A stretch of DNA of 64,000 nt, taken from contig NW_023503584.1 of NCBI RefSeq assembly GCF_014529535.1, positions 534,190-598,189 of the forward strand, read 5' to 3'. The notes under the pieces were generated by a model. It ran no database searches and had not been told where the DNA came from. It was given only the letters and a program-made list of their open reading frames with translations. Each line of letters begins with the position of its first letter. Positions within the stretch are counted from its first letter, which is position 1. A program made the position numbers and the translations under genes. This stretch comes from Bradysia coprophila (lineage: Eukaryota > Arthropoda > Insecta > Diptera > Sciaridae). Positions 22,362 through 33,800 of this stretch are shown piece by piece.

Positions 22362-23656
22362 ATGCGATCGCTGGATAGTACGATATTTTCCTGGGTGTAT
22401 GATGTAGCTTGGTCGGACAGTGACCAAGATTTGTTCGATAAAATTTCCGTTGCAATGACCGTGTTCGTACTGGGTTCGTTTGTATTAAATTTGGTCGGAC
22501 CAGTTCGATATGGAAAATCGGCAAGGCCTATTTCGAAGCATCCGAATTACCTAAATTACAAATTAACTTCGAGATTTGTGTGGAGGGTCGGTAAATATAC
22601 AGTCGTGGAGTCGAGATTTTGTATACTAATGAGAGGTTGTCTTCAGTATGGCTTCATAGCCACGATTCTTGTGCCACTTATGATGGTCTTCGCCACACCA
22701 TGTTCGAAAATTGGAAACTTTTGTAATGCTGCTGGCCTGACGATTCATTGCCTACATTATTTTAATCGGTAAGCCTTGAATCAATGCCTCATAAAATTGC
22801 CATTTCCACCTCATGCTTTCCTTCATCATGCCAGGACAATCATTTATCCGTCGAAAATCTCGCCGAAAGCTACTCCTCAAACTTTGTGGTTCTTTCTTCT
22901 AATGGTTCTGATTACAACGCTGCATGGATTCATCCAATCACATCATTTACTAAACGTTCACACTGCAAGCGTTACCTCTGTGACCTATTTGGGTAAGTAC
23001 AGTTTTTGCGACCACTGTTACTTGACACACTATAGCTGGTGGCAGATTAAGGTTCAAGGCGGGAAAAAGTTCGACGAGTGAGTGAAGACTGGTGGTGGTT
23101 ACAACTAGGTGGGAAAACAAACCCATTGCCTGCCTGCCCGAACATTCGAAATTGCTGATAAATTAATCGACACTCACCCTGCTCCTATATAATGACTTGA
23201 ATCATGTAACAGTTGCGTGACCAATTTCTTTTAAATTTCAGGCATATTACTCTACATCGTCGGTGCGGCAATTAATTCCTACCACGACAATCTACTCCTT
23301 AACTTGAGGAACACATCAACCACATCAGATAGATCGGACAGCAGCTCCAATTACAAAATTCCTACAGGAGGCATTTTCGAATACGTTTCGTGTGCCAACT
23401 ATCTCGGCGAATTGATGGAATGGTGGGGTTATTTCATGGTGACGAAAGGTTATCCGCAGGTAGTGTATGATGCTTATGAATGGGTTGGTTGAGGCTTGGA
23501 AGGGTGTTATTGAAATTGTGTTTTCAGTTCCTGTTCGCAATATTTGCGACTGCATTTTTGGGATGTCGGTCCAGATTTGCTCACAAATTCTACAAGGACA
23601 AGTTTGGTGGTGAGTATCCGGACCACAGGAAAGCGATAATTCCATTTATTTACTGA
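22362..23656 (+). CDS. steroid 5-alpha-reductase-like protein, copy B
   Basis: Exons 22362-22586, 22647-22768, 22835-22992, 23242-23459, 23528-23656 join in phase to 283 aa with the same structure as copy A and roughly 94% nucleotide identity. The SRD5A signature (HYFNR-TIIYP, IFEYVSCANYLGELMEW, terminal YPDHRKAIIPFIY) is complete. The family reduces steroid or related enones with NADPH in the ER membrane. Intron 1 (22587-22646) is exactly 60 nt with no stop, so retention would give a 303-aa form; alignment to the family (RFVW followed by a hydrophobic LVPL segment) favours removal. Its donor GTCGGT is weaker than the GTGGGT of copy A. A start at 22323, also in frame, would add 13 residues. 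Confidence 0.87.
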
Positions 23657-23826
23657 TGAGAGGTGTATTGTATTGATCTGGATTGTAAGGAACGCTGGTA
23701 ATATACACGACACGGTCGGGGAAATTTTGTTTCTTTTCATTTACAAATTGTCAGGAATGGAGCTGCGTCTGACTCTCAAATTACAAGCAACGCATATCTG
23801 CAACTAAACACTGGAACTCATCCCTC

Positions 23827-25115
23827 CTACTCACTGGCTTTGTCGATAACAGGAACATTTTGCAATTCCGAGCATCTGCGTTTCCAGAAAATTATCTGTG
23901 CGCTTCAAAGTTTCAACTATGGAATCGACAGCCTTACTATCGGTTTTCCTACCTACTAGTCCTACCTCAGACGTGCCAGTGTTTCGCGACATACAGTTTT
24001 TACGCATGGTCATCTCGATTTGTAGCATCGAAACTTTGTCCAATGCCGAAGATCGTGACAATAATTCGAGGTTTTAATTTGATTTAATTTTTCAATTGCC
24101 CGTTCGACCCTGCTACCTTCGATACCAGTGCCTTTTATAAGGATTTTTCACTGGGGTGCACAACTTTCCGAAGGGCCCAATTTTTTTCTCGAAAGGGCCC
24201 TCACAAAAAAGCCGACGTTTATCATAAAATTTACATTTTTTGTTTTCTGTTTCCGGCACCTCTTCAGCGCCCTGGGCTTCGTATTACAGCTACCATTTCC
24301 AGCACCCCATTTCTTATTCCCAGCGCCCTTGGCTTAGCACATAGGCTAAGCCGGCACTGTCGTTAACAGCTGTGAAGGTAGGTCAGACCTCCCACTGAAT
24401 TTTTCGGACAATTTTCATTAAAATTTCAGACATTTTCTACGAAGATTTCGGACTAATAGTGCGCTTGGGTATGGGTAATTGGTGGGCATAATTTGATAAT
24501 CGATAGCAAATTCAATCGGACGCGATGATTTTTATTTGAGTCGTTGTTTCTAACGTGATTTGAAGGGTCGCATCATTGGTCGATGTATGCGCCGAGGTGC
24601 GCTTTGTGAATTCGAATAATGAAACTTTTGGATTACAGCGAATGAAAATTTTGAATCGCAGCGCAAAGTTTTAAGAAACGATGTGGCAGTGACAATTAAG
24701 TTCACTGGACGGATTTATAAAAAGTGGGGTGCACTGGGGTGCACTGGGGTGCATTTATCAAAAGTGTGGTGCACTGATAGGGGACTGGGGTGCACTTTTC
24801 CTCCGACTTTGTATGTTAAAAAAGGCTCTGTTCGATACCATTCCTTTGGAAGCGTTCTGTCCTTTTCCTTCTTTCCAATTCTTATTCTACACTTTAAGAC
24901 GTTCCACAATGCGACGTAACGAAAAAATTGTCTGTTCCATTTGACCTGTCGAATGGTTACTGTTGCTGGTAGGCTTTTGGCAGTTTTCCTTTCAACGCCA
25001 AAATGTAACTGAAAAACACAAAGAATTTTATGGTTTCCAACATCTTCGTGTAATTCAGGAAGCTGGACATTGTCGACTCACTCTTCTAAATTTTTAATCT
25101 GTCTTTTCGTCATAT
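23827..25115 (-). pseudogene. broken copy of the Cep290 3' end, unit B
   Basis: Reading right to left, fragments match Cep290 exon 16 end (about 25070-25115), exon 17 (about 24829-25030 and 24119-24140), the intron before exon 18 (24047-24118), exon 18 (about 23964-24046), a scrap of exon 19 (about 23905-23930) and exon 20 with stop (23827-23895). Small deletions break the frame, and about 690 bp of foreign sequence interrupts exon 17. It lies tail-to-tail with reductase copy B and cannot encode a coiled-coil protein. Confidence 0.85.
24722..24800. repeat. short tandem repeat GGGGTGCACT
   Basis: GGGGTGCACT occurs in tandem two to three times, then in degenerate form (GTGTGGTGCACTGATAGG, CTGGGGTGCACT). 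It is a local repeat inside the sequence that interrupts the Cep290 pseudogene. Confidence 0.6.
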
Positions 25116-25387
25116 TGCCTCTAAAATTCAGATGCCGCCAAGATTATATTCGCTTTCCGAATTTCGCATACAGTGTAGGATTGTAGAATATCTATGTTGT
25201 CATTACCTGTCCAACGTTGGTGCTTCTTCTTGGACAACAGCGGCGTGATAGTCCAAGAAGAACCATCAACATTTTCTACTAATGGCAAAGAATCAACACT
25301 CAGCATTACCTGTCCAACGGCATCAATATCTTCCTAGTCATGGACAGTAGTTTTTTTTTTGTAAACACTTCGAGAACTAGCTACAGT

Positions 25388-25642
25388 CACGGCAGAGTAA
25401 AATAAACCAGGCAGGAGCGGTTCATTTTCGAAACGTCAAGTAAGGGACTTAATACGCTGTAATCAAATTTTTATGTCCTCCGGGTGGGTGATAGACCATA
25501 CCTGTTTTACACTTTCATTGCGAAAATGAACTCAAATGAACACTGACATAAATTGAAAAATTTTATTCGAAAAAGGACAACTAGATTATTCAGGTTCCTT
25601 GTCAAACGTCCACTCCTGCCTGGTTAACTTTACTCTGTCGTG
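25388..25642. mobile_element. MITE with 30-bp inverted ends
   Basis: The left arm CACGGCAGAGTAAAATAAAC continues into CAGGCAGGAG; the right arm is the complement (CTCCTGCCTGGTTAACTTTA...). Length 255 bp. An internal GATAGACCATACCTGTTTT is shared with the inverted-repeat element at 55447-55580. Confidence 0.7.
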
Positions 25643-25864
25643 CTACTGTGCATACACACACTAGTCGTAAAAGCCCACTCTTTCTTATATTTTCATCTGC
25701 GAATTCCTACTGCAGCATGGTATGACCATTCCTCATTTCCTTCTGTGGATGTCATTTATGGACGTTCCCATGCTACCATTTTTAAATTAATTGAACGCAG
25801 CAATCGCATACCAGCATTTCTTTTATTCGAACAAAGTATTGTAAAGTCAAAGGTAAAAGACACA

Positions 25865-26822
25865 TTACTTGTAACCTATTATTCCACAAGCAATGCGACC
25901 CCCTGCGTTTCCTGTTGTCAGTGAATCTTCTACACCACCTTTTCCCAAATCATCTCTGTCCTTGTGAACGACCAGACCCCGTCCAATAATACTTTGTTGT
26001 CCACTCAATGTTATACGGTCATCAAGAATAGTCATGCTACATGTGCCATCAGCATTTGCTACTATATTCCCTAAGTCACCTATATGACGAATTTTATCTG
26101 TTTGTGCACCGTGATTATGCTTCGGAAATTTAAAATAAAATCAGAAAAAAATATTTATTTATTAAGATTTGATCTACTTCGTCCGGATTATAGTGGGATT
26201 TCATTGTCGCACATCCTCCAGATATATCACCTTTCTCGTGTACATGAAATCCTTTTTTTTGAATACACTTAAGTCAGTAGATGTTCAATGTTCACAATTT
26301 AAAACCTACCATGTTCACCAGCAGTAAGTCCGGCGAGGGAAATTTGTATTGTTACTGGTCCCGAGCACGAAGTTTGAGTGAAAATAACAGTACCTTTAAC
26401 ATCCGAAGAATCCAGAACGGCTATAGCTGTAGCTGGTTCATTTTTACTTATTTGACAATTTTTCTAGATTTTTTTTAAAATAAAAGATGAGGAAAGTTTA
26501 ACCTGGGTGTGTGACTTTCATGGGTGTAATAGTTGATTATTATTTGCTACTGTTACACCCGTGCCGGACAGGTAACTATGTGGGCACGTGTGACTCTCAC
26601 ATACTTTAAAAAAAATCTTAAGCCAAAGTTACGTCAATTTGGATTTTTTAATCATTACTTACACCGTCAAAAAATTGACAGATAGACGACAAAAAGCCAG
26701 CATAAGTTTCCTGTTGAGCAAAAATTATAAAATCAATTCCATGAGTTTTCTATGAATAATAATTGAACTACTCTCTGAGTGCTGGTTAGGGTGATCAGCA
26801 ACAACGAAAATATTACTTTCAT
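25865..26822 (-). CDS. secreted Cu/Zn superoxide dismutase
   Basis: Four exons, in reading order 26822-26772, 26463-26310, 26251-26178, 26119-25865, join in phase to 177 aa. The first exon is a signal peptide ([16 protein letters not shown]). The mature part is a typical SOD barrel with all metal ligands visible: [25 protein letters not shown] and LVVHKD; the disulfide cysteines (GGCAT, IACG) and active-site Arg (NAGGRIACG) are also present. It converts superoxide to peroxide and oxygen outside the cell or in the secretory path. The stop at 25867-25865 is followed by AATAAA (complement, about 25819). It lies between the Cep290 pseudogene and the real Cep290, so it was enclosed by the duplication. 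Confidence 0.93.
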
Positions 26823-27618
26823 TTTAATATCTTTACTTTGTAAACTTTATGTTTATTACGTTCTACGTGCCAAAAGTTTAAATCTCGATACTTCTATTTC
26901 CAGTCGCCCTTATATATATATATACAGCCTTGAAACGATATGTTAGCGGTTAAATCCATCACGATATTTCATGACCAACTGATATATTCAATTGCAGTTG
27001 AAGTCACGAATTTCACCAATCGGCATAAGCGATAATTATTTGAGTAATCGAATATCGACAATATTTATCAATAATAATGCCCTACACGTCAAAATACCAA
27101 TCTTGGCAACAGGTAATATCGTTTTTGAGACGATACTATCGTCCAAAAAACGATATTATCGTTTTTTTGGAGGATACTATCGTCTAAAAACGATATTATT
27201 GTTTTTTAGACGATAGTATCGCTTTTTAGACGATAGTATCGTCCAAAAAAACGATAATATCGTTCCTGACGATATTGACGGTGTGTAAATGTCCTGCCAC
27301 CATTGTCCCGATAACAACTTTATTCAAAGTGCAATCCAATCCTCCAAAAGATAAAACGTTGAAGCTTTGAAGGTTATTTATTGTTGAAGGAATGGAATAG
27401 TTCCCAGTTTTTAGAAATTTCCTCGAAAGCAAATGAATTATTTGTCTTTCAAAATTACATGTTTAAAGAGCGAACGTGTGCGTATCTAAAATACCTACCA
27501 ACGACTATAATAATTTCAGTCAGATAAGTTCGTTTCTTATTGCCAGATTTATAACAACTTGCTATCTAAAAGTTAAAAACGATTTTGACCTTCCCAGTGC
27601 AGACCAATCGCCGACTGG
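26823..27618. other. upstream of the SOD gene, with a hairpin array
   Basis: A TATATATATATATA run at about 26912-26926 may serve as or obscure a promoter for the SOD gene. A MITE-like fragment (CTACACGTCAAAATACCAA) near 27090 precedes the palindromic array at 27118-27265. No gene seen. Confidence 0.5.
27118..27265. repeat. array of self-complementary repeats
   Basis: Alternating blocks AACGATATTATCGTTTTT and GACGATACTATCGTCC/TAGACGATAGTATCG are repeated about seven times. Each block is itself a palindrome and neighbours are complementary, so either strand can form a chain of hairpins. Short T or A runs separate the cores. Confidence 0.8.
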
Positions 27619-27673
27619 CTTTGGTAGTGAGTATCCGGACCACAGGAAAACGATAATTCCATTTATTTACCGA
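27619..27673 (+). pseudogene. remnant of a third reductase last exon, unit C
   Basis: The last 50-odd bases of the reductase terminal exon are preserved (GAGTATCCGGACCACAGGAA...), but the stop TGA reads CGA and upstream exons are absent. It lies tail-to-tail with the real Cep290 gene, showing that this was the junction copied in units A and B. Confidence 0.85.
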
Positions 27674-27826
27674 TGAGACGTGTATTTTGTAAGCAACGCT
27701 GGTAGTATACACGGGTAAATTTTGTTTCTTTTTATTTACAAATTGTAAGTGATGGATCTGTGTCCGACCCCACTCTCAAATTACAGTCCACGCAAATCTG
27801 CAACTAAACTCTGGAACTCATCCCTC

Positions 27827-30800
27827 CTACTCACTGGCTTCGTCGATAACAGGAACATTTTGCAATTCCGAGCATCTTCGTTTCCAGAAAATTATCTGTG
27901 CGTTACCATTGGAGGGAAAGGTCGAAAGTGAGTCAAGACCAAACCATTCTTAAACTAATAGGCAACACACATACCTGTTCTCTAAAGTTTTTCTCTTTTG
28001 CTGCCGCACGAGATAAGAGAATTTTCGCTTTCTCAAGCAGTTGCGTTTTTTTGATCAATTTCTCTTTCAAAGTTTCAACTGTAGAATCGACGGCCTGAAA
28101 TTCGGTCAGGTCAGTCAGGGCTTTCCTATAGGGTTTTTTTTAACTAGTCTTACCTCAGACGTTCCAGCGTTTCGTGACTTACAGTTTTTGCACAGTCCGG
28201 TACGCATATCCAGCTCGATTTGTAGCGTTGAAACTTTGTCCAATGCCTCGGAATACGATTGCTGAATTTTATCGAGTTCCTGTCGGAGCTTAGTGGTGTT
28301 GTCCTAGAAGATCGTGACAATAATTCGAGGTTTTAATTTGATTCAATTTTTCAATTGCCCGTTCGATCCTGTTACCTTCGATACCGTTCCCTTGGAAGCG
28401 TTCTGTCCTTTTCCTTCTTTCAAATTCTTATTCTCCACTTTAAGACGTTCCACAATGCGACGTAACGAAAGAATTGTCTGTTCCATTTGACCTGTCGAAT
28501 TGTTACTGTTGCTGGTAGGTTTATGGGTGGAGCTCAACGATTGGGCCAGTTCTCCTTTCAACGCCAAAATGTAGCTGAAAAACACCAAAAATGTTATGGC
28601 TCTTTCCAACATCTTCGAATGATTGAAGCTGGACATTGTGGACTCACTCTTCTAAATGTTTAATCTGTCTCTTCGTACGTTCACTGTTATCATCCTGTTT
28701 GAGCATGTCATAGTCCAACTGTAGTTGAAGATTCCTCGCCTCTAAACGTACGTTTTGCGCTTCGCAAGCGGACAGTTTTTCGTGCAATTTCTCAATTTCG
28801 GATGTAACGGCATTGCTTCCCTTACCCTCCAGTTCCATGGCAACAATTTTACGTTGTTGCATTTCGATTCGTGACTTCAACGCATCAAGTAGCTCCTGAT
28901 TATTATCGGATATGTCCAGTCGCTTATCCCGCATCGAACTACCATCTCCATAATCGCTCGTCTGGCATGATTCGGGACTTTCAGCTGGCGTATACTTGCT
29001 TGAGTGTAAATTCGGACACGATGGTGCCAAGCAATATGATTTTTTGCCAGCTCGTAGTCGATTTTCGAGCAGATTCTTTTCCCGTTCCAATCGGGCGATC
29101 GTTGTTTTGGCAGTGCTGAAATGTGAATTTAATTTCTCCAGTTCCCGTTCGCGTTCTGCCAGCTTGATTTTCAGATTGTCCGACAGTTGTTGGAACCTTT
29201 TCTGCTTATCCCACAGACTCAATTCGGCAGCGTCTTTTGTGCGACGATTTTGCGCCAGAGCAGTTTGCTTGCGCAGTTCTTCTTTGGTCGAGAGAAGCTC
29301 GTTTTCGATTTGATTCAGACGTTTCTGCAAAATGTCTTCGCGATTCGAATAATTCCTATCGGATTTGACCGAAATGACCGGCCGCTTCATGAGTTGCGTC
29401 TTTAAGGATTTGACCATTTCACGGGCCTGGCCTTCACGCTGACTTATGTTTACAATCTGGCGCTTCATTGCTTCTAGTTGGGTGTTCAGAATGCGATTTG
29501 TGGCTTCACAACGATTCAAATCGGCACTCAGTTGAGCCACTTGTTCAGCTGAATGGAGAGATGTGTCGTTAATGAATTTCTGCTGGTCGTCCTGGAATGT
29601 AAATTGTGAAATGTAAAATTGATCGACAGTTTTGATACTGATCTTCTTACATGGAAGTGCGTTAAGGTGTCAGTTAGATCGCCAATGTGGCGGTCCTTCT
29701 CTTCCAACATTTCTTTCAGTTGATCGATCTCTCTGCTATTCAGTATGTTCTCTGACATGTCTTTGTACTCAATATCCTGATCGCTTATCCTGGAAAGAGA
29801 AGACAAAAAATCGAACAAAAATCACAGAAAACTCCCTCCACATTGTACCTCTCATTCAGCGACGCTATTTCCTTATCTTTCTCCATCAGAGTTTTCTCCA
29901 GGAAGTTTTCTCTGTTTCGAACATCTCTCAGCTTTGCCTGCAGTTTCTCCAAATCTCTTTCCAGTGTTTGAACTTTAGCCTTTGAATCTGTCGAATCAAC
30001 GTCCGGCTCATTACTGAATGTCACTTGCCGTTCATTCAAAAACATATCCTCGATATGCTTGTCCGACATTTGCGAAAACTCCTCCTCGAAGACTGACACA
30101 TCAGTCACTGGTACCGCAACACTTTTCCCTTCCATGTCTTTCATTCTTGCCATCAATTTCTCGTTCTCTCTGTCCTTCATTCTCAATTTCACTTCCAAAT
30201 CGTCGACGGTGTTCTGCAACAATTTCACTTCATTCCGATGATCATCAAACGACTTCAGGCGATCTTGTCGTTCGTTCCGGAGAAGATCTTGATACCGCGA
30301 CAATGTGGTGTCCTTTTCCAATAACAAATTTTGCAGAGACGTTATCGTGACGCTCAATATGTTGTCATCTTTGCGCGGAGACTGAGCTCGACTGAGTTTG
30401 TCCCGTTCCTCTTTCAATTGTTTCTCCTTTTCCTCCAAATTGCGTTCCAGCAATTTAATGCGTCCTTGGGCAATAGCCAGACGATTCTCCGTTTCCAGTA
30501 ACAATGAACTGCGGGTGGATGCTAGGCTCATCGCTTGCTTCAATTGAGATTCCATGGACCTTTGAGTATTTTCATTGGACAATGCAAGGCTATTGTCTTG
30601 CATTGGAGTTGTTGCTGTTGCTGAAGTCGTTTTTATCGTGGAAGTGTGTTGAGGAGATAGGGTTTGCGTCGCGACTGGTGGTGTGTGTGGCTCGTTTGAC
30701 TGATCGGTATTGGTTTCCTTGTCACTAGTACCTAGTTAGATAAAAAAAGAAGAAATTACGACCTGCCCTGTGGTGCATATATCCTCCATAACTTACCGAC

Positions 30801-33800
30801 TAGTGCTTGAGTTCCCTTTTCCAACATTTCACAATTTTCATTGCGATTGTCTTCGAACAGTAGTTTAATGATGTTCCAGTGTTCTGTGCCAGTTACTTCC
30901 CGCTGAATGTGTTGCTCCAACTCAGCAGTTAAGTTTTGGATTTGCTGTTGTAGGCCTTTGTTCTGCTGTTCCAAATGTGTGGTATGAGTCTGGAGTTTGA
31001 TCATCTGAAAGTGAACGTACCGTTAACTAGGCTGCCACCGAACACATTTAAGATGAGCTTTTACCGTGATCTTATTCTCCATTGCATCACTGCCCAAACT
31101 GTCATTGGCCAATCGTAGGTACTCGTCCACTTGAAGTTGATGGTCCATTTGGTTCGTATCCTCAATTTTTTTGTTCAATTTTTTCTTGCATTCAATAACT
31201 TGAACGAAATCAGCAAGAAAGTCGTTCACCGGGTACATGGGCATATATTCGTGGTAACTCTGACGAAGCTCTTTGAAAGTCTTTGAGAGGAATCTGCATG
31301 GAATGGAATGCCATTAGATCAATTCGATTGTAGTCGATGAAAATGAATACTTGAGCTTGAAATCATTCTCCGCATTCTTCTTTCGGAAGGCTTCCTGTCG
31401 CTCATCTAAGTCATTTTTCACCGCTTCCAGTTCCTGTTGCAATCGAGCAATTTCGTCGCTCATCGATTTACTTTCTCGTTCAGATAGGTCATGCAATTCT
31501 TGAGCTGAATACAAGGAATGGTCACGGCTCTAGGAAAGGTATTTCAATTTCCAGGTACTTACTCTGCTGAAGCTCTCGGCTCAACTTTGCGATGATGTAC
31601 TTTTCGTTGCTAGTAGCTTGCATGTCCACCACTAAGTGCCTCAGATTGATTTCTTCTTCGGATGCTCTTGCAAGAATCTGTTGCTGTGATTTGATCTGAC
31701 GGACATGGTTCAAAGATCATTAGTACAATTGCTCTGGCCTCGAAAGTAACAGAAAACATTACCTGCTCTTGCGACAGATTTAACAGCTTTTCAAGGTGGT
31801 CACTGTGAGCTGTAAGCTCATCATTTCGAGTAGACAGTGCATTACATCGAGATTCCAAGTCCTCATACTCCGTCCTGGTTATGAAATCGACCACGAAATT
31901 ATTTCTCACCACTCCCAGCTTCTCGATTCGTTCAAAATTCAATCCGGTCTCGTTGTCAACGTCCAGCGTCTTCACATCTTTTAGTATTTCAGAATTCAAG
32001 TAGCTCGTTTTCGTCTTCAAATTGTTCAATTCAGTCCGGAGTGCAGCAATTTCATTTTTGTCATCAGTTGCAAGTGGTTCCATCTTCGTCTGCTTGATTT
32101 TATGGTCCGAGTACAATTTTCTCGATTCAATCAATTCTCGGCGTAATTCAAACATCAGTCGATTCAGCTTTTCCTTCGTTTGTTTGTGGATTTTGCTCAG
32201 GTCTTCATAGTCTTCTTGAGCAAATTTCGTTTTCTTCACTTCGCAATTAATGGCATTCTTAAGCTGGACCATTTGTTCACTCTGCTCGGCCAACGTTGAG
32301 TCTTTCGTTTCGTCAGTCGTTTTCGTAATTTCGGTCAACTCATTGAATTGACTTTCGTATTCTTTCAATTCGTCGATCTTCATCTCATTTTCCCTTTGTT
32401 TGCTTACAGCCTCCGCCAATTCCAACCGAAGCTTTTCGATTTCAGCCTCTTGATCCAAAATGTGTTGGTACAGTGAGCCGAATTGTTGCACTCGTTCGTT
32501 GATAACTTTTTCACTTCCCTTAGCGACATCATCACCGTCTGCATTGACACCCTGTACACCCTGCACGGTATTCGGTTGAGATTTCAAAGACTGTCTCGCT
32601 TTCGGTACAGGTCTATCGGATTTGTCGCTTTTCTCCAGAATTTTTTCACTTATTCGACACCGTTCTTTCAAAGCGTATTCTCTCTCCTTCGATGCGATTA
32701 ACTCGTTTTGAATTCTCATGGCTGGATGGTACCACCCACTTACACTGCGAGCGTCCAGAGCGTGCAGCAGTTTTTCGAGGATTGTTGTATCAATGACGAC
32801 ATGATCGGATTCGGCTATGGTTTTAAACGGAGTAAAATTAGTCATTAAAATGAGTGCGTTATAGCCACAGGACCCACCGTCATAGTTTCGTAATTTCTCC
32901 AGAATGTTATGCATTCCCAATAAAAGATTCTCGTTTTCCTCCACGACCATGGTGTACTTTGACTCCCACTCTAAGATCTGTGAATTCAATTCGGCTGTAT
33001 TCCCGTCACTGCCGATCTGTACAATATGGAAAGACACAGAGATTACTATAGGCAGCTCTAACGCTTTTCAAGACTCCACAAACCTTCATCTGCTTCTGAC
33101 AATTTTCGCAGTAGTTACAATTTTGCTTCGCCACGCATCTATCACACTTAGCACCGTTTTCAGGCACATTGTATTTCGCAAGACATTTTTCGCAATATTT
33201 GACCTCGGATTCTCCTTTGCCAATGGCAACATCGACAGAGTCTGCGTCGTGATCGGTTCGGTTACGAAGCTGGTCTATCACGCGCCTTATAGATATAAAA
33301 AAGCGTTGCAGTCAATAACGCAGATGATCATTAAGGGTTGCTACTCACTTTAAATCGTTTTTATCCAACTTGAGCTGTAAGCGCATCTCCTCCGAAGCAC
33401 GCAATTTCAGCATCAATCGTTCGTTAGTTTTCTCGAATCTTCTTTGACGGGCCGACAACGTATTCGTTGAAACATATTCGTCTTCCGGGATACCGAGTCG
33501 TTTCCTGCGAGGACATTAATTAGTATCTGTTTCGAAACTCTCGAACCGAGAGTCCCAAAGTCTCGAGATTCTGGGAATTGCACACTCCTCGACAAATGAA
33601 CAAATGATCAAGGGTTGCGGCTTTCTCCGGCGTTACCTTAAAACAACATTTTCCTGGGCTTCGTTTTGGAGCGAATTCAATTCCATGACCAAAGCCCGAA
33701 TCTGTTTGTCCCTTGATTGAACTTTGCTATGCAATTCGGTGTTCTTCTTTATTGCTTGAGACAATCCATCCTCTCCATTTTGATAAGACTGGAGTGCTTC

